In this document: piece after piece, positions 27,335 through 35,591 of the stretch
Layout of the letters: each line of letters begins with the position of its first letter
Position numbering within the stretch: the stretch's first letter is position 1
Source: Lewinella sp038528965
GTDB lineage: Bacteria > Bacteroidota > Bacteroidia > Chitinophagales > Saprospiraceae
Direction of reading: 5' to 3'
NCBI GenBank assembly: GCA_038528965.1
Contig: JBCBEC010000006.1
Coordinates: forward strand, 124,001-188,000
DNA length: 64,000 nucleotides
The notes under the pieces: generated by a model
The model's database searches: none
What the model was told of the DNA's origin: nothing
What the model saw: only the letters and a program-made list of their open reading frames with translations
Position numbers and translations under genes: made by a program

Positions 27335-28096
27335 CTAGTTCTTTTGAAGCATTGCCACGTAGGCCTTCCTCTCCGTTCGTCCCATATTCACGATCTCTTC
27401 CCGGCTCCAGCCATATGCACTTGCGATGAGATGAATCTCCCGAAACAAATTAGATCGGTCTTGGAGAATCGTGTTCAACAGGTAGGATTGCATACTGAAG
27501 TAGACGGACTGGTCTTTACCACACTCCGGGCAGGTGGCCTGGAGGTCCGTTTCCAGCAGCGGGGCTACCTTTTCCAGTGCTGATTCGAGCTTTGCTGTTT
27601 CCAGCTTATCGCCAGGCGTCTTGATCAAGCATCTTTCCTGGAGTTTTTCATTGATTTGTGCCGGAGGAACATACTGCAAGGCTATTTCATCTTCGCCAGT
27701 TGGCAAGCGAAATTGTAGTCCCTCCTCATCTTGAAAAATCCCTTCTCCGAGGTGCCAGGAAACGCTTTCCTGGGTAGCATTCCATTGATGCGCTACCATA
27801 TCTGGTAGTGAAAAATCAATATCAATTGATTCTCCACAATGGATGCACTTAATCGTGCTGGAAATGGTGGTACCAAAATAGCGTCCGTATAAGGCAGCCA
27901 GCAAACAATCCCGCTCAGCAATTGGTAATTGACGGGCCAAATTGTCTGCCTGTGTTGGGCCTTGTAGCATCTGATCCAATAAAGCGATGGCCGCAAAGCT
28001 ATTGTTAGCTTGCACCAGGAGTTCGTCCTTAGCAGTCATATCACGCAAATACAATTGCTTAAACTGCCAAACTTGTGGTAAATGGATCAGGAACAT
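27335..28096 (-). CDS. eCIS baseplate/hub assembly protein with two CxxC zinc-ribbon knuckles (T4 gp26/gp51-like)
   Basis: The protein has 253 aa. N-terminal alpha-helices (LPQVWQFKQLYLRDMTAKDELLV) and a C-terminal IASAYGWSREEIVNMGRTERKAY pattern match the phage baseplate hub-assembly family. Two Cys pairs, CIHC (84-87) and CPEC (189-192), are about 100 residues apart and could bind one zinc between two halves of the fold. This family acts as an assembly factor for the baseplate hub in T4-like systems. It sits 6 bases downstream of the tube gene, the usual order in eCIS loci. Confidence 0.82.
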   Translation of the reverse strand: MFLIHLPQVWQFKQLYLRDMTAKDELLVQANNSFAAIALLDQMLQGPTQADNLARQLPIAERDCLLAALYGRYFGTTISSTIKCIHCGESIDIDFSLPDMVAHQWNATQESVSWHLGEGIFQDEEGLQFRLPTGEDEIALQYVPPAQINEKLQERCLIKTPGDKLETAKLESALEKVAPLLETDLQATCPECGKDQSVYFSMQSYLLNTILQDRSNLFREIHLIASAYGWSREEIVNMGRTERKAYVAMLQKN

Positions 28097-28102
28097 TAGC
28101 TA

Positions 28103-28606
28103 CTAGAATTCTTGTGGTTCTACTACGTCCATATCTCTCTGCCAGCCCTCATTCTGCAATACCATCATTTCGATAGCTACTGCGTTACCATTGGCATCCA
28201 GTTCTGGCATTGCCTGGTATTCAGAAACCCAACAGCGAAATACATTGTAGGCTTTCACTACCGAGCCTTGTAAATTCAGTAGCTCAATGGTGATATCCTT
28301 ACGAAAGTTCTTTAGCGACATTCCAGGGTCACCATCCACCTGGTTCCAGATGGTGCTGGCCCAGTTTTCGAAATCGCGATCATGTGTCACGCCCCGCTCG
28401 AGGGTAATTGCTTCGAAACTGCTTTGCCCTGGTGCTTTACGCACCGAGTTTAGATCACCGCCTTCCCGATGCTCTACCACCTCAGTGGACATTTTTATCG
28501 CACTGACCTTGCTAATTCCGGCCACAACCCGTCCGTCCCAACGGACACGGAACTTGAAATTTTTATAGGGGTCATAGCGGTGTGTATTGATTTGAAATTG
28601 TGCCAT
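28103..28606 (-). CDS. eCIS inner tube protein (gp19/Afp1-like)
   Basis: The protein has 167 aa. The full family signature is present: HRYDPYKNFKFRVRWDGRVVAGISKVSAIK, EVVEHREGGDLNS, ITLERGVTHDRDFENWA and a C-terminal EMMVLQNEGW. Hexamers stack to form the inner tube that is driven into the target. It is the only tube gene in the operon, unlike Afp and PVC loci, which encode two or more. It lies downstream of the sheath gene, separated by 154 bases that hold an inverted repeat. Confidence 0.96.
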   Translation of the reverse strand: MAQFQINTHRYDPYKNFKFRVRWDGRVVAGISKVSAIKMSTEVVEHREGGDLNSVRKAPGQSSFEAITLERGVTHDRDFENWASTIWNQVDGDPGMSLKNFRKDITIELLNLQGSVVKAYNVFRCWVSEYQAMPELDANGNAVAIEMMVLQNEGWQRDMDVVEPQEF

Positions 28607-28661
28607 TTCAGCAATGTTTTAGGAAGTTTTTCTCCTTCTCTTAGTTAAAGGTTAGCGAGAG

Positions 28662-28721
28662 AACTGTTGGCACCCCTCCCTCAAAAGCAAGTGTTTCAAA
28701 GAGGAAAACAAGCCAACAGTT
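28662..28721 (-). promoter_or_regulatory. Inverted repeat (10-bp arms) between sheath and tube genes; candidate RNA hairpin/attenuator
   Basis: Arms AACTGTTGGC at 28662-28671 and its exact complement GCCAACAGTT at 28712-28721 are separated by 40 bases that include complementary CCCTC/GAGG segments, so the transcript could fold into a long imperfect stem. A second short stem (TTCTCT/AGAGAA) can form just downstream, before the tube start. The operon otherwise has almost no intergenic sequence, so this gap stands out. A role in mRNA processing, partial termination or stoichiometry between sheath and tube is an inference. Confidence 0.55.
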
Positions 28722-28760
28722 ATCCCAAAAGAATCCGATTACAGTCTTTAATTGCCCAGA

Positions 28761-31415
28761 CTACACTTCGATCTGCCCAGCCATTTGTTGCAGCTTGAGG
28801 ATGACAAACTCAGCAGGCTTGAGTGGTGCGAAGCCAATCCAAATGTTGACGATTCCCTGATCGATATCGTTTTGCGGGTTCGTCTCAGAATCACACTTAA
28901 CGAAGTAGGCATCGCTCTTCTTGGTGCCTTGGAAGGCTCCCTGACGGAAAAGGTTGTTCATAAATGCTCCAACATTCAGGCGAATTTGCGCCCAGAGTGC
29001 CTCATCGTTAGGTTCGAAGACAACCCATTGCAAGCCGCGGTAGAGACTCTCCTCCATAAAGAGGGCTAAGCGGCGGATAGGAATATACTTCCATTCACTG
29101 CCGAAGTCGTTGGCACCATCCATAGTACGAGCTCCCCAGTTAACGATACCATTAGGGAAAACTCTTAGGGTATTAATGCCGACTGGATTGAGTACACCAT
29201 TTTCTTGATTAGAGAAACGGCGGGTTAGGCCAACGACATCGCGAATATCAGCTTCCGTACCAGCGGGTGCTTTCCATACACCACGATTGCTATCAATACG
29301 AGCCATCAATCCGGCGATGGCACCACTCGGGCCAACCGGCACATTCAAGCCGTCTTCGCGGATCAGTAAATTGGGATAGAAAATAGCACTGTGATCCTTG
29401 ACCAAGCCAATACGGAGACTATTCACACCCGTTGAGGGGTGGGTAGCTTGCTGAACGTTTTCCCAACCGTCGGGTGCATCCATAAGCAGGAAGGCTCGCT
29501 GCTGCTGGCAGAAGATACTTGCTGGTCCCCAGAAACTAGCGACAGTTGCCGCATCATGGTCGGCATCCTGAGGAAGGATAAGCAGATTGAATAGATCAAC
29601 CTCTCGCTCTACCACTTCGAACGCATCCTGTAGATCAGTTAAGCCCGGAGCAGTACCATCATTTCCGGCAGAACCGGCAGATTGAAATCCGCCCAAACCA
29701 CCTAATCCAAGGGAGTAGTAACGAGTATTGCTTCTAAATTGTCCAGTGATATCGGTACCACCGCCACCACTATTCGAAGTTGCGATGCTTCCTTGTAGGT
29801 TATCCGCACCACTAGTAGGCATGATGACCAGTCGGTTACCACTAACGCTCGCCGACCAGGTAAAGCCCGGAGTGGCCAGTCGATAAGAGTTTACAGCATT
29901 AGCAATAACCGCCAGCTTCTCACGCATACCGTCCATACCCGCCGAAGGACTCGGGCTCATACCATCCTCGTACATTGGAGAAGTGGAAGCAACCGTCACA
30001 AGTTGATCGGCCAAATCTATAGCTTCACCGCCGATAGTGACGGTATCAAAATCATCTTGGGTTAGCGCAGCTAAAGCATTCCAATTACTCAGATCATAAA
30101 CCAGACCGCTAGCAGCCGGACGCCGTTCAGCATAGCCAGACACTTCGACCCCACCTTGAGCACTACCTAGTAAAAGAATAGTAGCCAAGTCGTTGCTAGT
30201 GGCAGGCTCTACCCGTACATCACCAGCTGGTGCGCTAAATTGTACCAATTGGGTATTTGCACCGGGACCGGCGACAAATGAGACGATCACCGTACCAACT
30301 GTGAAGGCCTCGTCAACTACGGCTTGAATGGCGTTTACCAGATCTGCATCCGAGCCAATTGCACCAAAGTCAATCCTCCCCTGGAGGGAAATATTGGTCC
30401 AAGACTGACCGCCATTAGCAGACAGTCTAAACTGATAGGCTGGCGGGTGGGCATAAGCAAAGAACACCTCTCCCTCTCGGAGATCTCCTGCTGCCAGGAA
30501 GATTTCCAGACCTTCATTCACAGCGATGGAATCTCCCGCAGAGTAGGCATTCGTCAGATTGATCGTCCCTTGGTTACTGCCGTCATTCCAGTTGATGTCA
30601 ATATTGTCGGTTCCAACTTCTAGATCAGCCGCGCCAACCCCCTGGATGGTGAAAGTGAATTGTTTGCTATTGTTACCCGTAAAGGCTCCGCCAGCGGTGA
30701 TGGTAGAAGTACCGTTCCAAGTATCGGAGACGCGGACTGCTCCAATACCGGTTTCGACAATGGCTTGCCAAGTGTCAACCAAATCGGGTACACTGTCAGG
30801 TGTAGGACGCGAGGCGGTAGTAGTACTGGTTGCCGGAGGGGTTCCGCCCGGAGTAAGGTCAGTTAACTCAATTAGTGAAGACTGTTGAGTTACGTAGGCC
30901 GGTGCATAACGTGGACTAGCAGGATCCATGCTGAGGCCTTGCCAAATTTCCTGAGCCTCTTTTTGTTGTTGGCCACTACTGCTGGTTCCCCAGCGAAATA
31001 CCTCTAGATCGAATGTACCTTCAGGTTGTGAGCCACTGTAGCTTACGGCCATACGGACATCGTCACCACTAGCACCAGCTGCTTGAGCCGTTGCCAATAA
31101 GGTTGGATTTCCTGCCTCATTATGCAGAGTTACAGTTGCCGCGGAGGCACCTTGCGCAATGCGTACCACGTAACACTGTGTTCCGCCGTTCTGAAAGAAC
31201 AGGCGAAGCGCACGAGGCATTTCACCGTAGGTAGCATCATTGGAAAAGACACGCTCGAAGTCGCTAAAATTCAGGCAGAGTACCGGTTGATTTAGTGGTC
31301 CGCGAGCCGCGCGGCCAATAAACAGGGCGACAGAAGTGGAAACACCAGCGATCGTACGTACACCGCTGGGGATTTCTTGGACATAAACGCCGGGATAAGT
31401 GGGCTGTATGGCCAT
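28761..31415 (-). CDS. eCIS contractile sheath protein, unusually long (884 aa)
   Basis: The N-terminus (YPGVYVQEIPSGVRTIAGVSTSVALFIGRA) and C-terminus (GIVNWGARTMDG, EWKYIPIRRLALFMEESLYRGLQWVVFEPND, VNIWIGFAPLKPAEFVILKLQQMAGQIEV) are textbook Afp/PVC sheath. Typical sheaths have 350-500 aa. Here ~350 extra residues lie between roughly 215 and 560. One insert segment (250-320: FTFTIQGVGAADLEVG ... GDSIAVNEGLEIFLAAGDLREGEVFFAYA) looks like a beta domain of the flagellin hook-IN type, and others are Gly/Ser/Thr-rich. The inserts probably project from the outer surface. It is the first gene of the operon and the only sheath gene. Confidence 0.95.
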   Translation of the reverse strand: MAIQPTYPGVYVQEIPSGVRTIAGVSTSVALFIGRAARGPLNQPVLCLNFSDFERVFSNDATYGEMPRALRLFFQNGGTQCYVVRIAQGASAATVTLHNEAGNPTLLATAQAAGASGDDVRMAVSYSGSQPEGTFDLEVFRWGTSSSGQQQKEAQEIWQGLSMDPASPRYAPAYVTQQSSLIELTDLTPGGTPPATSTTTASRPTPDSVPDLVDTWQAIVETGIGAVRVSDTWNGTSTITAGGAFTGNNSKQFTFTIQGVGAADLEVGTDNIDINWNDGSNQGTINLTNAYSAGDSIAVNEGLEIFLAAGDLREGEVFFAYAHPPAYQFRLSANGGQSWTNISLQGRIDFGAIGSDADLVNAIQAVVDEAFTVGTVIVSFVAGPGANTQLVQFSAPAGDVRVEPATSNDLATILLLGSAQGGVEVSGYAERRPAASGLVYDLSNWNALAALTQDDFDTVTIGGEAIDLADQLVTVASTSPMYEDGMSPSPSAGMDGMREKLAVIANAVNSYRLATPGFTWSASVSGNRLVIMPTSGADNLQGSIATSNSGGGGTDITGQFRSNTRYYSLGLGGLGGFQSAGSAGNDGTAPGLTDLQDAFEVVEREVDLFNLLILPQDADHDAATVASFWGPASIFCQQQRAFLLMDAPDGWENVQQATHPSTGVNSLRIGLVKDHSAIFYPNLLIREDGLNVPVGPSGAIAGLMARIDSNRGVWKAPAGTEADIRDVVGLTRRFSNQENGVLNPVGINTLRVFPNGIVNWGARTMDGANDFGSEWKYIPIRRLALFMEESLYRGLQWVVFEPNDEALWAQIRLNVGAFMNNLFRQGAFQGTKKSDAYFVKCDSETNPQNDIDQGIVNIWIGFAPLKPAEFVILKLQQMAGQIEV

Positions 31416-31777
31416 ACTTTATTGGGTTTTTAGTGGTAGAAGTATTTTACATATCACTGGTATGATCACCATTTGCTTTGGAATAGTTGGACATAACGCC
31501 TCCATTACTCACGTGGTAAATGGTAATACCAGATGCGGTTGATTCACAGTAGAAAGTATCTACTAATCAATCTTAATTAAAACTATTAGCGTAACTAACG
31601 CTGTTGGGTTTTCTATACAGATCAGCTCCTTAGAGAAAAGCAAATTGCTTAACTCCTTGGAGAATTAGCGATTCATCTTCGCACCTTTATACTGGCAGAA
31701 GAAAACTCGTTACAGAAAATATCGGAAAAGTGGAGATGGCCTTTCGGCCGCAGACAATTAGAGGTGTGGAAAATGGG

Positions 31778-31793
31778 TAATGATGTATCATTA
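31778..31793. promoter_or_regulatory. Perfect 7-2-7 dyad TAATGAT-GT-ATCATTA upstream of the eCIS operon
   Basis: This exact inverted repeat lies about 365 bases upstream of the sheath start codon. Its size and symmetry fit a homodimeric regulator site, such as one for a TetR, MarR or Crp-type protein. No T-tract follows on either strand, so it is not a terminator. Assignment to a regulator is inference. Confidence 0.4.
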
Positions 31794-31918
31794 GGGTGTG
31801 TTTTTAGGATTCCAATCTTTCTCAAGACGGTGATACCGATAAATATATTGTACATAATTGGAAAACACTATATTATTTTTCAAAAAATCGATATCACAAG
31901 CAATAATTTAACATCTAT

Positions 31919-31933
31919 CTAATATAATATTAG
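31919..31933. promoter_or_regulatory. AT-rich palindrome CTAATATAATATTAG upstream of the eCIS operon
   Basis: A 7-1-7 perfect inverted repeat about 500 bases upstream of the sheath gene, in very AT-rich sequence. It could be an operator or promoter element, but the composition makes chance formation more likely than for the GC-containing dyad nearby. Confidence 0.25.
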
Positions 31934-32009
31934 CTAAATCATCATTCTTAAGCGGTGCAAAACTTAAACTGCGGGCTTTCGTAGTAAGCTGCTATTTGCT
32001 AAACAAACC

Positions 32010-32038
32010 AGCCCCACCGGACCGAAACCGATGGGGCT
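32010..32038 (-). terminator. Intrinsic terminator after the esterase gene
   Basis: AGCCCCA (32010-32016) pairs with TGGGGCT (32032-32038), followed inward by one mismatch and three more pairs around a 7-base loop. Read on the minus strand the stem is followed by GGTTTGTTTAG. It lies 58 bases after the stop of the esterase gene and separates it from the eCIS promoter region. Confidence 0.7.
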
Positions 32039-32096
32039 ACTAAACGAATAAGATGATTTCTTAGCCTTACATATCACTATAAAACAAAGTGGGGCG

Positions 32097-33314
32097 TTAA
32101 TTTCCCGAAACTCCCTCTAACTCCGCAATCTCCTCCTCTATCCACTCCTTGCTATTGGTATAGCGTCGCTCCTCCAAACTATCCTTTTGCTGCTCCAAAA
32201 GCAGTAAGGCGGTTTGAAAATACCGCAGGGCTTCCACTTTGCGGTCCTGCTGCTTGTAAAAGTAAGCCGTGTTGGCATTAATCTGATAGCTATTGCCTTC
32301 TAGTCGCAGCGCCCACAGGTAACATTCCAGGGCGCGATCGGGCATGCACAGTTCTTCAAACTCATTGGCGTAGTAGTTCAATTTTCTGGCGGTCATCGGT
32401 ACGGTCCAACCCAGGCGAGCCTCCTGGGCAGCAAGATGAGCTTCCGCTTGTTGGCGGAGTGGTTGCCCTTCTTTGTTCGCAAATTCTTGCAGTAGGTATT
32501 GATCGACAGAGTATTGTCTAGTCATTTCCATCAAGGCAATATTCCAAGAAGGGATGACTACCGTCCAGTGGGTCGTCGTATTGACTTGAGCAGAGCGCCA
32601 GGCCAGACTTTCGTTGGCAGCAAAACTGATCATCGAATCCAGTGCTGCAACTTGCTCACCAAACGAATCTTCATAGCTGCCGACAGTTCCGTAGGTACAG
32701 TAAAGAAACTTCTTAAAGTTGGGCTTACTGGCCAAGACCTTAGCGGTTTCTTTCATGATTTGATTATCCATATAATGCATCGCTGGACTAATGCCAATGT
32801 AGGCATCAAACATATCTCGTTGATCACTGAAGAGTGTGCTGCTAATAAAGGCGCCTCCCCGGGAGTGGCCGACAACAGCGCGCTTATCATTTACTCGGTA
32901 GGTGGCTTCGATTAAAGGGAAAACCTCCTCCCGCAAATGCTGCTGTAATAAATGGGCCTGTCCATTGTTATTTTCGGTGGAAACCGTATCTATATTGGCT
33001 GGGATTAATTCTCTACCTCGGTTATCATGATGAATACCCACAATAATCATGGGCAGTACTTGAGAATTGTCTACCAAATACGCCAAATTACTCTTGGCCA
33101 TACTCCAATACTGCTCGTAGTGTCCGTCTAAGGCATAAACTACCATGAAGGTATCAGTTGGTAATCGCAAGTAACGTTCAGGAAGATGGACGTGGACTTT
33201 TCGCTCGCCACCAAAAGCTTCAGAGTCAATAATGAAAGTCGTATCTCTGCTTTCTTGAGCGTGTAGATAAAACCCACTGATGAGTAGGCCTAACAATAGA
33301 AAGGTAATGCGCAT
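32097..33314 (-). CDS. Secreted alpha/beta-hydrolase esterase with C-terminal TPR helices
   Basis: The protein has 405 aa. It begins with a Sec signal peptide (MRITFLLLGLLISGFYLHAQ) and is exported. The esterase-D fold (PF00756-like) shows FMVVYALDGHYEQYWSM, IIVGIHHDNRGRELIPA and the nucleophile elbow GHSRGG with Ser151. The catalytic His is probably in TTTHWTVV. From ~290 the sequence becomes helical and contains TPR-like pairs (ALECYLWALRLEGNSYQINANTAYFYKQ, ALRYFQTALLL). The family includes feruloyl and siderophore esterases; the substrate cannot be told from sequence. It is transcribed away from the AraC gene across a ~210-base divergent promoter region and ends with its own terminator. 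Confidence 0.88.
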   Translation of the reverse strand: MRITFLLLGLLISGFYLHAQESRDTTFIIDSEAFGGERKVHVHLPERYLRLPTDTFMVVYALDGHYEQYWSMAKSNLAYLVDNSQVLPMIIVGIHHDNRGRELIPANIDTVSTENNNGQAHLLQQHLREEVFPLIEATYRVNDKRAVVGHSRGGAFISSTLFSDQRDMFDAYIGISPAMHYMDNQIMKETAKVLASKPNFKKFLYCTYGTVGSYEDSFGEQVAALDSMISFAANESLAWRSAQVNTTTHWTVVIPSWNIALMEMTRQYSVDQYLLQEFANKEGQPLRQQAEAHLAAQEARLGWTVPMTARKLNYYANEFEELCMPDRALECYLWALRLEGNSYQINANTAYFYKQQDRKVEALRYFQTALLLLEQQKDSLEERRYTNSKEWIEEEIAELEGVSGN

Positions 33315-33454
33315 GATGAACTTGAGTGTTTTGAGCTTATACTAGTTTGCAGTCTTGCATACGCACTTAAAGAGTATCACCGTTGGCAAAAGTTGCATCG
33401 CTACTTTCAAATCATAACTAGCCAACGAACGAAAACTTGTTCAGGGTACTCTTA

Positions 33455-33484
33455 TTGGAAAAGATACGCTGATGGATATCTTTA
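33455..33484 (+). promoter_or_regulatory. Candidate Bacteroidota-type promoter for the AraC gene
   Basis: TTG at 33455-33457, 19 bases of spacing, then TATCTTTA at 33477-33484, one base off the TAnnTTTG -7 consensus. The start codon follows 41 bases later. Confidence 0.4.
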
Positions 33485-33525
33485 AACCATTAGGTCTATT
33501 TTAGCACAAAATCACCGGTACCAAA

Positions 33526-34338
33526 ATGCAGAATGAAATCAAACTTGAGAGTTCATCTCCTGGCGAAGAACTGTCTTATTTCATTAGAGAAATCTTCTGC
33601 TTACAAATTGATAGTGATCGAGCGCAAACGATGGTAGCCATTGACGATGGGTGTTATGATTTTATGTTCTACAAAGAAAAAGAGGCCACGCTCGAGTTTG
33701 AACATACTAACTCAATAGAAATCAATAGTAATTTCTTAACCGTTCATCAGTTAAACCCGCCCCTAAAATACAGATTTGGAAAATCTGTTTCCTACTTCGG
33801 CATCAAGGCTCAACCGTGGTTGAATAGCTATTTCTTTCCACGCGACTATGAAAAAGGAGTGCTCAATCTCGCGCACATCTACCGCGGTCACATGAGAGAA
33901 GTGCAAGCCATTTTAGAAAGTGAATCATTTACAGAAAAGGTTCAGGCAGCAAAGGAATTCATTGCAAAAATCAAACCTGAGCACAGTGAAACCCTAGACT
34001 TAATAAAGCGGGTATGTGAAGAAATATACGAAAGAAAGGGAATGGTCACAGTCTATGAATTATCAGAGAAGTTTGAGCACAGTAGACAATTGCTCAATAA
34101 GATCTTCAAGGCTCATGTGAATTATACGCTAAAAAAATTCATCATCACCGTCAGGATCATCAGTTTGGCAAAATTCCGAATAAACACCCCTCATTATTCT
34201 TTAACGGAAGTAGCTCATGAGTTCGGTTATTTTGATCAAGCTCATTTCAATTATGACTTTAAAAGAATCAGTGGCGTTTCACCCAAAATGTTCTTTAAGG
34301 ACTTACCTCCTTTTTTTCACCGTCATAAAAATTTATGA
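33526..34338 (+). CDS. AraC-family transcriptional regulator
   Basis: The protein has 270 aa. The C-terminal ~100 residues form the double helix-turn-helix: VYELSEKFEHSRQLLNKIFKAHVNYTLKKFI and LTEVAHEFGYFDQAHFNYDFKRISGVSPKMF, the latter with the characteristic Gly-Tyr/Phe-x-(D/S)QxHF...F pattern. The N-terminal ~150 residues are a sensor of the DUF6597-like type (PGEELSYFIREIFCLQI...). It probably activates or represses a nearby gene, most likely the C1 peptidase gene downstream (~66 bases away on the same strand) or the divergent esterase gene. The sensed ligand is unknown. Confidence 0.92.
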   Translation: MQNEIKLESSSPGEELSYFIREIFCLQIDSDRAQTMVAIDDGCYDFMFYKEKEATLEFEHTNSIEINSNFLTVHQLNPPLKYRFGKSVSYFGIKAQPWLNSYFFPRDYEKGVLNLAHIYRGHMREVQAILESESFTEKVQAAKEFIAKIKPEHSETLDLIKRVCEEIYERKGMVTVYELSEKFEHSRQLLNKIFKAHVNYTLKKFIITVRIISLAKFRINTPHYSLTEVAHEFGYFDQAHFNYDFKRISGVSPKMFFKDLPPFFHRHKNL

Positions 34339-34404
34339 GTGGACACCATTTTTACAATTTTCCTGTAAAGAGGGGCTATAGTTTTGTCTCATAAACTCGA
34401 CCTT

Positions 34405-35499
34405 ATGAGAAAGATTTCCTTTTTGTCCGTTCTTATTTCCTTACTACTATTGGGGTGTGTTACTAGTAACAAATTTTCAAATACGACACTGGTTGAATCC
34501 ACACCGCTCAAGCATCAAAAACATACTGGTCAATGCTGGAGTTTTGCTTCCACTTCATTATTAGAAGCCGAAGCAATGCGATTGGGTTACAATGTCCCAG
34601 AACTCTCCTCCTTCTTTTTTGTGTACCACACTTATATGGATAATGCCGCGGACTATATCAGGAACAATGGTGATTCCCACTTAAACAATGGTGACCTCAC
34701 CTTCTCCGTTCTTGATGTCCTCGAAAGACATGGCGCCGTTCCAGAATCGGTGTATGACGGAAACCTAGGCGATCTCACCACCAAGCGACAAATGAATAAT
34801 CGGTGGGCAGAAGAAGATGAAATGATTGCCTTAATTAAGTTGACTTTAGACTCTCTCATCCAAGCAGAAGCTGCAGTTGATGAATCTCTAGCCATTATTG
34901 AAAACATACTGATTGAGTATATCGGCCAGGCACCCCAGGAGTTCACACATGACGGCCAAACCCTTACCTCAAAAACCTTTGCGGAGAAGTTCTTGCCCTT
35001 AGATGCTCAAGACTATGTCGAATTGACTTCCTATACCCATCATCCCCTTAATGAAAGAATTGTACTTGAAATTCCAGCCAACTGGAGAAATAAAAGCTAC
35101 CTCAATCTCCCGTTAGAACGTTTCATGGAAACAATAGACTACGCACTTGCCAATGGGTTTACTTTGGCTTGGGATGGGGATATCGGTAACAGTGGTGGTT
35201 TTAAAGACAATGGCCACGTTCGGGTTAAAGGTGAATATGAAGATCTAGCCAAAATAGGCCAAGAACAACGTCAGAGTGCCTACGAACGAAAAACCACAAC
35301 CGATGATCACAACATGCATTTGGTAGGCACCACCTATGACCGCAATGGGCAAAAGTTCTACATCCTAAAGAACACCTGGGGAAAAAACAGAGGGATCAAT
35401 GGCTCGTACTATCTATCTGAAAATTACTTCCGACTAAGAACAATTTCCGTTACCGTTCACAAGGATGCAATCGAAGGAAATGGCAATAAAGAAAGTTGA
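34405..35499 (+). CDS. Bleomycin-hydrolase-like C1 cysteine peptidase, lipoprotein
   Basis: The protein has 364 aa from the ATG at 34405. An upstream TTG at 34384 adds residues ahead of a good signal peptide and is less likely. MRKISFLSVLISLLLLGC is a lipoprotein signal with Cys18 as the lipidation site. Papain-type catalytic residues are present: GQCWSF with Cys44, DDHNMHLVG with His302 (HxM as in bleomycin hydrolase) and KNTWG with Asn323. Members are aminopeptidases of the C1B group. Many Bacteroidota have exported forms. Its location just after the AraC regulator gene suggests co-transcription. A stem-loop (35517-35568) follows the stop. Confidence 0.92.
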   Translation: MRKISFLSVLISLLLLGCVTSNKFSNTTLVESTPLKHQKHTGQCWSFASTSLLEAEAMRLGYNVPELSSFFFVYHTYMDNAADYIRNNGDSHLNNGDLTFSVLDVLERHGAVPESVYDGNLGDLTTKRQMNNRWAEEDEMIALIKLTLDSLIQAEAAVDESLAIIENILIEYIGQAPQEFTHDGQTLTSKTFAEKFLPLDAQDYVELTSYTHHPLNERIVLEIPANWRNKSYLNLPLERFMETIDYALANGFTLAWDGDIGNSGGFKDNGHVRVKGEYEDLAKIGQEQRQSAYERKTTTDDHNMHLVGTTYDRNGQKFYILKNTWGKNRGINGSYYLSENYFRLRTISVTVHKDAIEGNGNKES

Positions 35500-35516
35500 G
35501 GATTGCGACGAGAGCT

Positions 35517-35568
35517 AGCCAAGGCTGCCATAGTAACCTGAAGTGATATTGCATAAGTAGCCTTGGCT
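35517..35568. terminator. Inverted repeat between convergent genes, possible bidirectional terminator
   Basis: AGCCAAGGCT (35517-35526) is the exact complement of AGCCTTGGCT (35559-35568), 32 bases apart; with flanks 12 of 13 pairs match. It lies between the stop of the C1 peptidase and the stop of the convergent gene at 35592. No strong U-run follows, so termination is only likely. Confidence 0.5.
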
Positions 35569-35591
35569 GGCGCCATTCTCATTGTCACGTA

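Larger units (their letters stand above)
31416..32096. other. 681-base intergenic region upstream of the eCIS operon
   Basis: AT-rich non-coding sequence between the sheath gene and the terminator after the esterase gene. It holds several palindromes (listed separately) and no convincing gene; a 60-codon minus-strand frame at 31673-31855 has no recognisable features. It must contain the operon promoter, but I found no exact TAnnTTTG box on the minus strand. The operon may therefore use an alternative sigma factor or an activator. Confidence 0.6.

Noticed and set aside
500..31415. Prophage interpretation of the tail genes
   Set aside because: No capsid, portal, terminase, integrase or lysis genes. 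DUF4255, DUF4157 and the AAA+ ATPase are eCIS hallmarks.
31673..31855. 60-codon minus-strand frame upstream of the sheath
   Set aside because: No domain, no start signal; the region appears to be non-coding promoter DNA.
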